Shown one piece after another: positions 23,501 through 32,622 of a stretch of 64,000 nt of DNA. The DNA comes from Mariannaea sp. PMI_226 (Eukaryota; Ascomycota; Sordariomycetes; Hypocreales; Nectriaceae): the NCBI GenBank assembly GCA_024336345.1, contig JANFOG010000017.1, positions 124,001 through 188,000 on the forward strand, read 5' to 3'. The position numbers were made by a program, and so were the translations under genes. The notes beneath the pieces were generated by a model. The model worked only from the letters and a program-made list of their open reading frames with translations, searched no databases and had not been told where the DNA came from. The stretch's first letter is position 1. Each line of letters begins with the position of its first letter.

Positions 23501-24414
23501 TGCAGTTGAGGGGAAAGTAGTTCTTATTATGGACATTGTAATTATTTGCTTTAATGAACGTGAAGACTGCCTTTTATGTCTTATATGAGCAAGAGTCCTA
23601 CGAGCTCACCATGTTCTAGGACTTCCTTATTGTTGTGTCATGACGTGAGGTCGTGAAGTCGAGGAGAAAGCTTTAATTCTTCCAACAAAAGGTGCGTGGG
23701 AGATCTAAGTGGATATGCACACATTGCCTGACACCAACCCTCTTTAAAGATTGACATCTTGCAAACGGGTATTTAATGGGAACATCGATCCCCATTTCAC
23801 AGTGATTAACAAAAATCACTTCTTCCTTTGCAACAGTTATCGAGGATGTCAAGCAAGCCATAAGTGAGACACGGCATCCGCTCTAATACAGACTTCGCAC
23901 GCCCCATACTTGTTATAGAGGAGGTAGCCACTTTTTATACTTATAACTTTCCAAGTGGCAACAAGGTTGAAGAATATCTGTTGCAAGAAGCTAGGATTAT
24001 TATGTTAATAAACCCGCCTCTGTGGCAGCTGCTTTGTGCGGGATATACCTGTTTATAGAGCAAGCCTCTTTCGCCCCTGCCTTCGCATGCTCTGTTGGAA
24101 CATTCCCGGATGTCCTCCGAAATATACTGTGGGTGATGGGATAAGGACAAGCCCAGTGTAAAGACCCAGAAAGACCGAATCCGGCTTCTTGCCAGAAGAG
24201 GCGCGCAGGGGTTAGAAGCATCGTTCGATTCACAGCCTGTATGATGATCTCCAGACTTGAATCTGACCATTTCACCTGTGAATATCCTAACATCTGTTAT
24301 CTGACAGATCTTTCTCTCCGTCAATACATTACGACAGCTCTTGCCTAGAATACTCGGCTGTTCAATCAATTTAGTAACAGTGTGTTCGACAGTGATGCAA
24401 CCGCAGCAATTATT

Positions 24415-24545
24415 GCGCATCTGACAGCGGCAACAGCACATTTAACAGCAGCAACAGCACATTTAGCGGCAGCTACAGCGCACTGGAAAGCAGCAACAGC
24501 GCATTCGGCAGCAGCAACAGCGCATTCGGCGGCAACGGGAAGCGC
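24415..24545. repeat. 21-bp GCA-rich minisatellite
   Basis: Units such as GCAACAGCGCATTCGGCAGCA repeat about six times with point differences. It is open on both strands (AHLTAAT-type and ECAVAAA-type heptads) but has no convincing start, so I read it as a repeat and not as a gene. Confidence 0.8.
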
Positions 24546-24829
24546 GGGCGCATGTAAAAGCGGGCGCATCTGATGTGATGATAGTACTAGCAACAGTATA
24601 TATGTTGCAGTCGTAAAATGAGATCATTGTTGGTTTGGGGTATAATGTCGGGTCGTTTTATATATGAATGGTCTGTTTCCCTGCCCGAGTTTCAAGACTG
24701 TACGACAGTTTCAGCCCAGCTTCAAATAGACCGACTTCATCCAGGTCGAGGCTAGCGCTCTATGATACCTCGCTACTGTCAGATCCTAGTTGAGTTGCAT
24801 AATTAAATTTATTGTGGCACGCCCTGTGG

Positions 24830-25085
24830 CCTATTTGCCCCTGTCCCTCAAGCCCATATGTGCCATACATTGCCAAATTGTACCCGCATATGCTCAACAC
24901 GAAATATGTCCGGTCGTCATACTTTTGCTCAAATTTTGACCTCCCCTCCTTAAACTCGAAATGTGTTTACCCTCTGTTTGTGCTCCTTTTCTGTTCAGTC
25001 CCGACCTCAGATACCGGTAGTTTGGGTAGAGTAAACTAACTTGAAACCTACTATACAACTGCTCAGTGTCCTATCTACGTCGGCT
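24830..25085 (+). repeat. Right arm of inverted repeat pair
   Basis: From 24847: CTCAAGCCCATATGTGCCAT, TGCCAAATTGTACCCGC, GCTCAAATTTTGACCTCC, TCCTTTTCTGTTCAGTC and AAACTAACTTGAAACCTA. Each block has a counterpart on the minus strand at 22455-22745. The arms point outward like terminal repeats. Confidence 0.75.
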
Positions 25086-25506
25086 GAAGTAGTTTCTGCT
25101 ATTTATAGTACGGGGTGATGGTCGAAGTATGTCCGGATGGAGAATTGGTGACAAACAATTCGAACAATTCGCGTTGAAGCTTGTCTCCCTGATTTGCTTG
25201 CATCAAAACGAAGGGTGGCGATGCAAACCGAATCGTCTGCCGGACAGCTTTAAGTTTGGCGTCCATTTTGGGTTGCCAGAGGGCGACTTCCCTCCAAGGC
25301 AGAAAAGAGATGTTACTTCTCTGCGTACTGTAGGTAAGGCATCAAAAATTTGGGGGTTTCGGCGATCCCCCGCCATTCTGCCCCTCAGTGCTCCACTACC
25401 CCTCCTGACCCCTCCTTCCCTTCCCCTCTTCCTACCGCTCAGCACGATTTGTTACAATGATATGCTGTAAAGTGAGTCAGAAGGCGACGAGCACTTTGAA
25501 GATTAA

Positions 25507-26405
25507 GAAATAGCAAAAGCTGTAGGCTGCTCGATCCGTACCGTTCGGTATGCTCGATCGAATATACTACTCTATGGATCGACTAAAGCTCGGCCAAAGT
25601 CTCTCACCCCAAATATGTTGACAGCGTTATTTGATCAACTCAATATCAACTCTTGATGACCCAGCGAGATACGGTCGCCTTCATCGACGAAGAATTAGAT
25701 GTGGCTGTGTCACGCTATAGTATTAGCAGAGTTCCGAAAGAGGCTAAATGGGCAAAGAAAACGACCCAAATCACTACACAAGAACGGAACAAAGACCTCC
25801 GAGACGAATATATTAATGAAGTTTGGTACAGTATGTACCCTGAACCAGATCAGATAATATTCATAGATGAATCTGGAGTAGATAAAAGCATCAGGATTAT
25901 CAAAAATGGATGGGCTCCTCGAGGGAGAAGACCTCGGCAAAAGAAGAGATTTCATCGCGGGGGAAGGTTCCAAATCCTTCCTCCCTATGCTCAAGATGGG
26001 ATTGTCCATTTTCGAGTATACAAGGGATCTACTGATACTGAAATATTTACTAATTTCATTGAAGAGCTCTTGCCTTACTGCGGCAGGTGGCCTGAATCGA
26101 AATCTGTCTTAATTATGGACAATGCGTCATTTCACTACTCGGAAGAAATTCAGCAAATGTGCGATGATGCTGGAGTAGTGTTGCTCTACTTGCCGCCCTA
26201 TTCGCCCGACTTAAACCCAATTGAGGAGTTTTTCGCAGAACTTAAAAACTATATCAGGAGTATTTGGAATGAACATTTGGATTTTATTAAGCAAGACTTT
26301 GCTTCGTTCCTAGAGGATTGCGTTGAGGTTGTGGGTGATAGGAAGGCAAGTGCGCGAGGCCATTTTCGTAACGCAGGGATATTCGTGGAGGAGCCACAAG
26401 AATAG
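25507..26405 (+). pseudogene. Tc1/mariner-type transposase, N-terminus broken
   Basis: The catalytic part is open from 25653 to 26405 (250 residues). It shows the DDE triad of the Tc1/mariner superfamily: D in IIFIDESGVD, D in VLIMDNASFH, and E in LPPYSPDLNPIEEFFAELK. Upstream, in another frame, 25507-25650 encodes the helix-turn-helix head (EIAKAVGCSIRTVRYARS, then RPKSLTPNMLTALFDQL). A TAA precedes EIAKAVG where family members usually have a codon such as CAA. One base shift and a double stop separate head and catalytic part near 25645. Transposition of DNA by cut-and-paste is the family role; this copy should not make a full protein. Terminal repeats were not found. Confidence 0.8.
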
Positions 26406-26463
26406 AGGATAATCCTTGATCATGATAGAGTCCTATACATATTGAAAGTATGATACATAGGTC

Positions 26464-28098
26464 TCAAAAAGCATTGTATTGATCTACGAAAGGCTCAATA
26501 TCTCTAACCCAGCGTCGTGCCACACCTTCCATTACCCCCTGGTCAATGTAATACTGAGCATCATTATCTTCATGAACAAGCTCCAAGTCAAGCCCCCTTT
26601 CAAGAGTCAGGTCACGGGCCAGCTGGTAATTATCCTTTTGGTCCTTACTCCTCACCCTAGCGCAGAGCCAGGTACAGTATTCATGAACGCCATCATCAAG
26701 CAGACCGGGAATGCTCAAAGAAGATGATCGCGATGATGATCGCGAAGATGATCCCGAGGATGAACTTCGTGAGCACGATCTACTAGAGTCTGATGCGGAT
26801 CTTGGAGTATCAACCATGCCTTGGCCGGGGTAGATTGGAATGTAGTTATTAATGATCATTGGGGACCGGCGAGTCGGCTCGCAGTCTGAGTCTCGTCGCT
26901 TCCGTTTACGATCAGAGAGCTGTTGCTCTTCAGCGAATAGCTGCTGGCGGATAGCATCTGGGACGTCATCATGCGTATCGAGCTTGCCACCGTTCTGCAC
27001 GTGCTTCACAAGGCTCCTCAAATGATGACCTAGTAGTTTATAGCGCTTGTTGTTCTTGGAATCATGCCAACAGTGTGGCTGACGATCGCATGGTGCCCCG
27101 GGGCATCTCATAAGACGGTACACCTGTCGGAAAGCATCTGGACTATCCATTTGCTCTACATCGATGCAAGCATCTCTCTCGGCAAGCCGACGAGCGGTGA
27201 CCCCTTGACCAGTACGGGCGGAATTGCCAGCATCCACCAACTTAAATGTGAGATAGATGACCGCTTTCTTCCCAACGCGAAGAAGGTGGCTCCATGCTTG
27301 AAGTTGTTTCACTATGACTTGCCAGTCAATTTCTGATTTTGGGAAATGTTTGGTGATGTTTCGCTCGGATCGCTGGCTAATAGTCATAACTATCGTAGTC
27401 GCACTAGCCACACTATGCTTGCTCGTTGTCTTCGCGATATCGTCAATTCTAGGCGATAGTATCTTGTTCCAGAAGTCACATGGAGAAATCACAATATCCT
27501 CTTCCGTTTGCTCTCCCACTTTTCTGCTTTTGAATGTCACCTTCCATTCCAGGTCATAATGTATGCATTGGGTATCATAGGGCTCGTCGGGAGTCCAGTC
27601 AGTATACGGCACAAAAGAAAGTGTTCTTCGCGCAGGTCGCAGTTGGCTTCGTTGGGTAAGTAGGTGTTCGGGGTCGTCGCAGTCGGGGCTCGAATGGCCC
27701 GAAAGGCGACTTCTAGTCTCTTCTTCGCTTAACCAATCATTCGCAGAGTCATTCGCATTCATTCCAGAGTTCACATAAGGAGACAAAATATCCCTGAGGA
27801 AAAGAGTACATGTCTCAGACTGAGCTTGAGAGCACGCCGTGTCCCCTCCATAAGTTTGAACCACGTGATACGGCACGGGTTTTACTTGAGTGACAAAGCT
27901 TGCGTCAGTGTTTGATTCAACATCGTCCACCCATTCAAGCACCCGTAATCGTTGGAATAGCATAGGCCCCAGTTCCATTATATTCAGTGAAAGTAGCGTG
28001 CCAGACAAGAAAAACCTATTAGAATCTAGCGATGCATATAATGGTTTTAAGTGTAAACGCGGTGCAGGTTGAGACGTAATAGTTGCTGGGGGCTTCAT
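26464..28098 (-). CDS. Large fungal protein of unknown function between two transposons
   Basis: 544 residues in one exon with an ATG at 28098. Residues 1-150 are mixed. A central region is followed by a Cys/His cluster (CPGAPCDRQPHCWHDS) and the helical block YKLLGHHLRSLVKHVQNGGK. A basic segment (SDRKRKRRDSD), a Ser/Arg-rich stretch (SSRSCSRSSSSGSSSRSSSR) and a C-terminal helical domain starting VHEYCTWLCARV complete it. I associate this arrangement with repeated fungal ORFs found near transposons, but this is memory and not something the sequence proves. It lies outside the terminal repeats of the adjacent MULE, 365 bp from the left one, and downstream of the Tc1-type relic on the opposite strand. 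The frame is undamaged. Function unknown; Zn and nucleic-acid binding are possible. Confidence 0.6.
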   Translation of the reverse strand: MKPPATITSQPAPRLHLKPLYASLDSNRFFLSGTLLSLNIMELGPMLFQRLRVLEWVDDVESNTDASFVTQVKPVPYHVVQTYGGDTACSQAQSETCTLFLRDILSPYVNSGMNANDSANDWLSEEETRSRLSGHSSPDCDDPEHLLTQRSQLRPARRTLSFVPYTDWTPDEPYDTQCIHYDLEWKVTFKSRKVGEQTEEDIVISPCDFWNKILSPRIDDIAKTTSKHSVASATTIVMTISQRSERNITKHFPKSEIDWQVIVKQLQAWSHLLRVGKKAVIYLTFKLVDAGNSARTGQGVTARRLAERDACIDVEQMDSPDAFRQVYRLMRCPGAPCDRQPHCWHDSKNNKRYKLLGHHLRSLVKHVQNGGKLDTHDDVPDAIRQQLFAEEQQLSDRKRKRRDSDCEPTRRSPMIINNYIPIYPGQGMVDTPRSASDSSRSCSRSSSSGSSSRSSSRSSSLSIPGLLDDGVHEYCTWLCARVRSKDQKDNYQLARDLTLERGLDLELVHEDNDAQYYIDQGVMEGVARRWVRDIEPFVDQYNAF

Positions 28099-28112
28099 AT
28101 CTTTTGGACTAT

Positions 28113-28152
28113 GTACTGTACTCAGACGGTACGAATGTATACAGTACAGTAC
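28113..28152. repeat. Perfect 10-bp inverted repeat upstream of the 544-residue ORF
   Basis: GTACTGTACT at 28113-28122 and AGTACAGTAC at 28143-28152, with a 20-nt spacer. It lies just upstream of the start at 28098, where it could be an operator, or it could be a trace of a transposon end. Confidence 0.6.
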
Positions 28153-28222
28153 TATAAGATGAGTATACTAATAAGCGCGGTTCAAAAGCTGACAAGAGCG
28201 AAAAATTGCTTACAATTATTAG

Positions 28223-28289
28223 GGGCAACACCTAGGTTCGCGGGGACCCGCGACTTTAGAATTTCGCGGGACCCCGCCTACAAAAGTTT
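28223..28289 (+). repeat. Left terminal inverted repeat of the MULE
   Basis: Begins GGGCAACACCTAGGTTCGCG and ends CGCCTACAAAAGTTT. One mismatch to the right copy. Confidence 0.9.
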
Positions 28290-28337
28290 GCATTGTTCTT
28301 ACTGGCTGCCACCCAAACGTCTTCCTCTATTCTACTC

Positions 28338-31064
28338 ATGAGTAGAGCCATGAGCCAACTTCATAGTTTGGCGTCTGCTGCATCATTTCCCAGTGACTGT
28401 CTTCCTCCAGAGGCCGATTACCCGTCGCGCGATGCACTTTTCAGCTCCATTAATGCATGGGCTGTGACGAGGGGGTATGCCTTCACAACTGGAAAGTCAA
28501 CAAAGGAGAGGAGCGGGAAACGGACTGTCACGTACGCGTGCGATCGATCTTGCCGACCGCCAAGTGAGACCGCAGAGCGAAAACGCAAGACGACAAGTCG
28601 TGGAACCAACTGTCCTTTCTCCGTTTTGGCTAAGGAATCACTCGACAAAAAGACCTGGACTCTTCGACATCGGCAAGACCCGCGTTTTTCGGTGCATAAT
28701 CATGAGCCAAGTCAGTGCTCAACGGCTCACCCAGTCCATCGCAAATTCAATGATGAGGACACTACTCTGCTTATGAATCTTGCCAACGCTGGCATCGCGC
28801 CTAGGGACATCAGGACATACTTGCGGCATCATTCTGCATCTACGGCCACACAAAAAGACGTCTACAATCGCATTGCCGCAGTGAGAAGAGAGATGTGTGC
28901 TGGTCAAAGCAGCATCCATGCGCTCGCTAATCATCTTGACGAGGAAGGATTCTGGAATCGAATGCGATTTGATGAAAGTGGACGGGTCACTGCTGTATTA
29001 TTTGCACACCCAGGCTCGCTAGAATATCTGCAGAGTTATCCCGATGTGCTGCTGCTAGATTGCACCTACAAAACAAACAAATACAGGATGCCTTTGCTGG
29101 ACATGATTGGAGTTGATGCCTGCCAACGCTCATTCTGCATTGCGTTTGCATTTCTTAGCGGTGAGACAGAGGAAGACTTCTGTTGGGCTTTGGACAGGTT
29201 GGGGTCCCTTTATGAGACTTGCAAAGCTAGACTGCCGTCCGTGATACTAACAGACCGCTGCGTTGCGTGCATGAATGCTGTCGAAGTTGTCTTTCCTGCT
29301 GCTCATTCACTCCTTTGTCTTTGGCATGCAAACAAGGCTGTTCTTCACCGATGTCAGCCCGCCTTTAAGACTTCTTCTACCGATGATACGATCTCACTTT
29401 CTTCAACAACAGACAAATGGACTGAATTCTTTCAGTTTTGGCACTCAATAGTAAGCTCACCAAGTGAGCATGTCTTCAAAGAGCGCGTCGCGGCCTTCGA
29501 GAGGAAGTACGTCCCAAATCACGTCGGACAAGTTGCATACATCCAAACCCAATGGCTTGATCTGTACAAAGAGAGGCTGGTGAAGGCGTGGGTTGATCAA
29601 TACTCTCATTTCGGGAATATCGCCACATCGAGAGTAGAGGGTATCCATGCGCTTCTTAAGGCTCATCTGAGGAAGTCAACTCTAGACCTATTCGAAGCCT
29701 GGAGGGCAATTAAGCATGCTGTACTCAATCAGCTATCGGAACTCACGTCCAATCAAGCGAAACAGCAGATCAGAACACCAATCGAGCTCTCAGGGTCGCT
29801 GTATGGTGCTGTTCGTGGCTGGGTTTCTCACGAAGCTCTCAGAAAAGTGGAGGAACAACGCAAGCTGCTCGATAAGACATCACCTCCGCCTCCGCTTATT
29901 TGCACTGGGGTTTTCACAAAGTCATGGGGTCTTCCATGTGTCCATACGATCAAATCACTAATAGAAAGCCATGGCGTTCTTTCACTGGAGCATTTCCATA
30001 CTCATTGGCACTTGAGACGAAAAGGTTCGCCACAGCACTTACTCGAGCCGTTGCAACGCGGAGATTTAGCGAACCACACATCTCGCGTCCCTCAGCAGAG
30101 CACGAGAAGAGAGCCTAGTTTGTTTGAGACGATGGAGCCGACGAGGGCCCCTCCAACTTGCAGCAGATGCCACCAAATCGGGCACACAAGAGCTGGGAAC
30201 AACTGCCCTCTACGGCATGACGAGCTCCTGCAGCGGCTAGCCGCTCCTGCCGACCTACTGGGAACGGAGGTGAATAAAATGGATATTACTTCAGGTAACA
30301 ACCCGGGTAAGGTCCTATCGAGTCTAGCATTGGCTCCAAGAGAAGCCGGACTGCGACACGGTATTGCACCGAAAGCGGTGCCATCCTTACCGACAGGAAC
30401 AGAGAAAAGCACTGAAAGCAGACGAAGCAATGAACTCACGTTAGAGGTAGAATTGCCACCTGTCAGCGAGTCTAACTCCACGGAGAATGTGGAAGAGGAC
30501 CAGGTGCCGGAGGCAGGAGAACCATCATATTCGCCAGGTGTTGCAATTATACCGCCGTCGTTGGGACCTTGTCCAGAGGACACAGCTCATCCATCGCCTT
30601 CAATGCTAGAGGAGTCAACATCGCAAACCTCGAGATACGACTCGCCTGCAGCTATATATGCTCGCTATATTGCCGCAAGGGAGGCGTGGTATGCGGCACA
30701 GCCCAAAGGGTGCATCAAGACTAATCAAATGTATCGTAAGGCAAACGGGCTACCTTTGCGATATGACAAACAAAGTTATGCCTGGTGTTTAGATTATAAA
30801 CAAATGTCAAGACGTTGTGCTTCGCCATCGGGTATAAGGGATTGGACAAAGGAAGAAATGATGGCGTATCTAGACTGGAGCAAGCAGGAAGATGATCGGG
30901 TTGAGGCTAAGGTAGCTGCAGAAATACGTGATGATCCTGCAGCACAGAAAAGAAGAGGCGTGAAGCACGTTTGGAGGAGCATAGAGAAGGATATGGCAGA
31001 GCAGAAGGCACTGTATTTGCTTGATGGACAGGAACACGTCGAGGACTGTATAGTTGTCGAATAA
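28338..31064 (+). CDS. MULE transposase (Hop-like), intact
   Basis: 908 residues from the first ATG at 28338; a second in-frame ATG at 28350 is equally likely. The open frame begins at 28293 but without ATG. Near residues 30-120 is a FAR1/WRKY-GCM1-like zinc head (GYAFTTGKSTKERSGKRTV, then RGTNCPFSV and HNHEPSQC). The MULE DDE domain follows: D241 in LLLDCTYKTN, D306 in ILTDRCVACMNA, C/H residues in SLLCLWHANKA, and E434 in TSRVEGIHALLK. A SWIM-like Cys/His segment (WGLPCVHTIKSL..HFHTHW) and a CCHC knuckle (C608-x2-C611-x4-H616-x6-C623) come next, then a long polar tail. Family knowledge: it binds its own terminal repeats and performs cut-and-paste transposition. No stop or frameshift is present. 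Confidence 0.9.
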   Translation: MSRAMSQLHSLASAASFPSDCLPPEADYPSRDALFSSINAWAVTRGYAFTTGKSTKERSGKRTVTYACDRSCRPPSETAERKRKTTSRGTNCPFSVLAKESLDKKTWTLRHRQDPRFSVHNHEPSQCSTAHPVHRKFNDEDTTLLMNLANAGIAPRDIRTYLRHHSASTATQKDVYNRIAAVRREMCAGQSSIHALANHLDEEGFWNRMRFDESGRVTAVLFAHPGSLEYLQSYPDVLLLDCTYKTNKYRMPLLDMIGVDACQRSFCIAFAFLSGETEEDFCWALDRLGSLYETCKARLPSVILTDRCVACMNAVEVVFPAAHSLLCLWHANKAVLHRCQPAFKTSSTDDTISLSSTTDKWTEFFQFWHSIVSSPSEHVFKERVAAFERKYVPNHVGQVAYIQTQWLDLYKERLVKAWVDQYSHFGNIATSRVEGIHALLKAHLRKSTLDLFEAWRAIKHAVLNQLSELTSNQAKQQIRTPIELSGSLYGAVRGWVSHEALRKVEEQRKLLDKTSPPPPLICTGVFTKSWGLPCVHTIKSLIESHGVLSLEHFHTHWHLRRKGSPQHLLEPLQRGDLANHTSRVPQQSTRREPSLFETMEPTRAPPTCSRCHQIGHTRAGNNCPLRHDELLQRLAAPADLLGTEVNKMDITSGNNPGKVLSSLALAPREAGLRHGIAPKAVPSLPTGTEKSTESRRSNELTLEVELPPVSESNSTENVEEDQVPEAGEPSYSPGVAIIPPSLGPCPEDTAHPSPSMLEESTSQTSRYDSPAAIYARYIAAREAWYAAQPKGCIKTNQMYRKANGLPLRYDKQSYAWCLDYKQMSRRCASPSGIRDWTKEEMMAYLDWSKQEDDRVEAKVAAEIRDDPAAQKRRGVKHVWRSIEKDMAEQKALYLLDGQEHVEDCIVVE

Positions 31065-31199
31065 ACTAGGGGCTGAGAATTATGCTCTGATGATGATTGA
31101 TTGATTGATTTATTCCTACACGGTTGCAGCCACGTATTATGCTCTGATACAATGTCGGTAACTCCACTTGGGTCCATCTAGCGTTATTCATACTGCACA

Positions 31200-31266
31200 A
31201 AACTTTTGTAGGCGGGGTCCCGCGAAATTCTAAAGTCGCGGGTCCCCGCGAACCTAGGCGTTGCCC
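31200..31266 (-). repeat. Right terminal inverted repeat of the MULE
   Basis: Reverse complement begins GGGCAACGCCTAGGTTCGCG. It carries the CpG that the left copy has lost. Confidence 0.9.
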
Positions 31267-31271
31267 GCCCA

Positions 31272-31304
31272 GGCGCCCAAGGATAAATGGGCGCCCGGGC
31301 GCCC
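31272..31304. repeat. GC palindrome cluster abutting the right MULE end
   Basis: GGCGCCCA at 31272-31279 pairs with TGGGCGCC at 31288-31295. Overlapping it, GGGCGCCCGGGCGCCC at 31289-31304 is a perfect 16-bp palindrome. Nothing similar flanks the left end. Confidence 0.85.
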
Positions 31305-31479
31305 ACCTATCAGTCGCCCCAGCTTGGATAACCATGACTAAGCGGTCAGACGCCACGTGATTCGCGGGTACCTGTGGAATCCAAACTTGCACCGTCCAGC
31401 GACAATTCTCACGCACGGCACATCGACCGCGAGTTGAATACTAGGCATCTTGCTCCTAGTTATCTCTCCCAATTCTCGT

Positions 31480-32100
31480 CCAAATGTTCTTCCGCCTCTG
31501 TTATTGATCAAAGCGTCTTTTTCTAGTTCTAGTAACCTTGGCTACAATGCGTTCGTCTTTGGGCCCTGGTATGGCTAACTTCATGGCATCTGCTGCATGT
31601 AGGCGGTATTTTATTGTCGTATCAGCATTCTCGAAGTCACTGGGCTGATTTCTAGTACTCTGTTTTTTACTATTAGAGTTTGACGATGCGGGTTTAGTAT
31701 GTTGGCAAGACTCTACAAGTGGTCGCGAAACCCCTTACTTTTTAAACGGCGATGTGGATGAAACTGCTCAGACAAATGGACTCCATCTTGCTCCTGCAAA
31801 GACTTTAGAGTGTGACGACGGGGCAACTCATGGGATTGAATCAAAGATCCAACACACAGTGGATATGGGAGGGGTTCTCTCTTTTTGATCAGCTTCCATT
31901 GGCCCTCCAGCTTTCTCAGAGCTTCGAAATTCACAAGCCTTGACAAATTTTCTTCATCACCTTTGCCGAGCGTGCGGGATATGCAGTTAGGTTTGAGCAG
32001 ATAAATACCGGCTTATTGCGGGATTGCGGAAAGAAAACTGCCTGTCTAGCTAATGTCATCATGTCTAAATTCTCCTGCCTCGCGATTGTTTAGTAGGTGC
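31480..32100. pseudogene. Scrambled relic of a second MULE
   Basis: On the minus strand 31713-31946 encodes NFEALRKLEGQWKLIKKREP, then CVGSLIQSHELPRRHTLKSL and EQFHPHRRLKSKGFRDHL. This matches, step by step, the region HEALRKVEEQRKLLDK..CTGVFTKSWGLPCVHTIKSL..HFHTHWHLRRKG of the intact transposase. In the opposite orientation, 31480-31600 resembles the leader and first codons of the intact gene: CCAAATGTTCTTCCGCCTCT versus CCAAACGTCTTCCTCTATTC, and ATGGCTAACTTCATGGCATC versus ATGAGCCAACTTCATAGTTT. The two pieces are therefore inverted relative to each other. The copy is diverged and dead. Confidence 0.65.
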
Positions 32101-32622
32101 TGAAAGTTGACAACCAATTCCTCGACTAATCGACTTCCGCTGGCGTTCCTTTGAGGCAGAAGGAAAGCGGCAGGATCGATCGTGCCGTGTTATTGAAGTT
32201 CTTTTCCCTCAAGTAAACGCCCAAATTATAAAACCGGCACACGACACTATGCGCCATGATTACCTAGTCATGGGACCAGTGCAAATTTAAACCCACGAGT
32301 ACCTGCGAGCGTAAGGGCTCGCGACATCACTCACAAAAGCGTTCGCTCTTACCCAAGCCTTAATAGGAATATTCTCCCTCGCTGGGCAACTTTTCCCCCC
32401 AGTGTGGGGACTAGTCAGGAGGGAAAATCGCATCACTTCAAAGACGGCGAAATGGGCAAAGGATGGTGGCGATTGATTGAGGCGGCTAGTTGTTTCGTCA
32501 ATTAATCTACTATTGAACCCCCAGACTAATCACAAGAAGCAAGGCTGTGGATGTAGCGTGTTGTTCATTACCGGCCTACTCAGGCGGCAAGTCATAGGAC
32601 TATTAAGGATCATAGTCCATTT
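32101..32622. other. Non-coding interval
   Basis: Between the MULE relic and the 3' end of the JmjC-like gene. No gene seen; part may be unreadable MULE relic. Confidence 0.4.

Larger units (their letters stand above)
23520..25480. other. Gene-poor interval
   Basis: It contains a 21-bp minisatellite (about 24415-24545) and the right arm of the inverted repeat pair. No gene is supportable. Confidence 0.5.
28223..31266 (+). mobile_element. Complete MULE (Mutator-like) element
   Basis: Terminal inverted repeats of 67 bp at 28223-28289 and 31200-31266 match at all but one position: left CAACACC versus right CAACGCC, a CpG/CpA difference. Each repeat contains two small GC palindromes (CGCGGGGACCCGCG and GCGGGACCCCGC). 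The only gene is an intact transposase on the plus strand, starting about 50 bp inside the left repeat. The 8-10 bp direct duplication expected of Mutator insertions is not seen: the left flank is AT-rich (CAATTATTAG) and the right flank GC-rich (GCCCAGGCGCC). The near-identical ends and undamaged ORF suggest recent arrival. Confidence 0.85.

Noticed and set aside
28213..31276. Target-site duplication around the MULE
   Set aside because: Left flank CAATTATTAG and right flank GCCCAGGCGCC share no 8-10 bp direct repeat.
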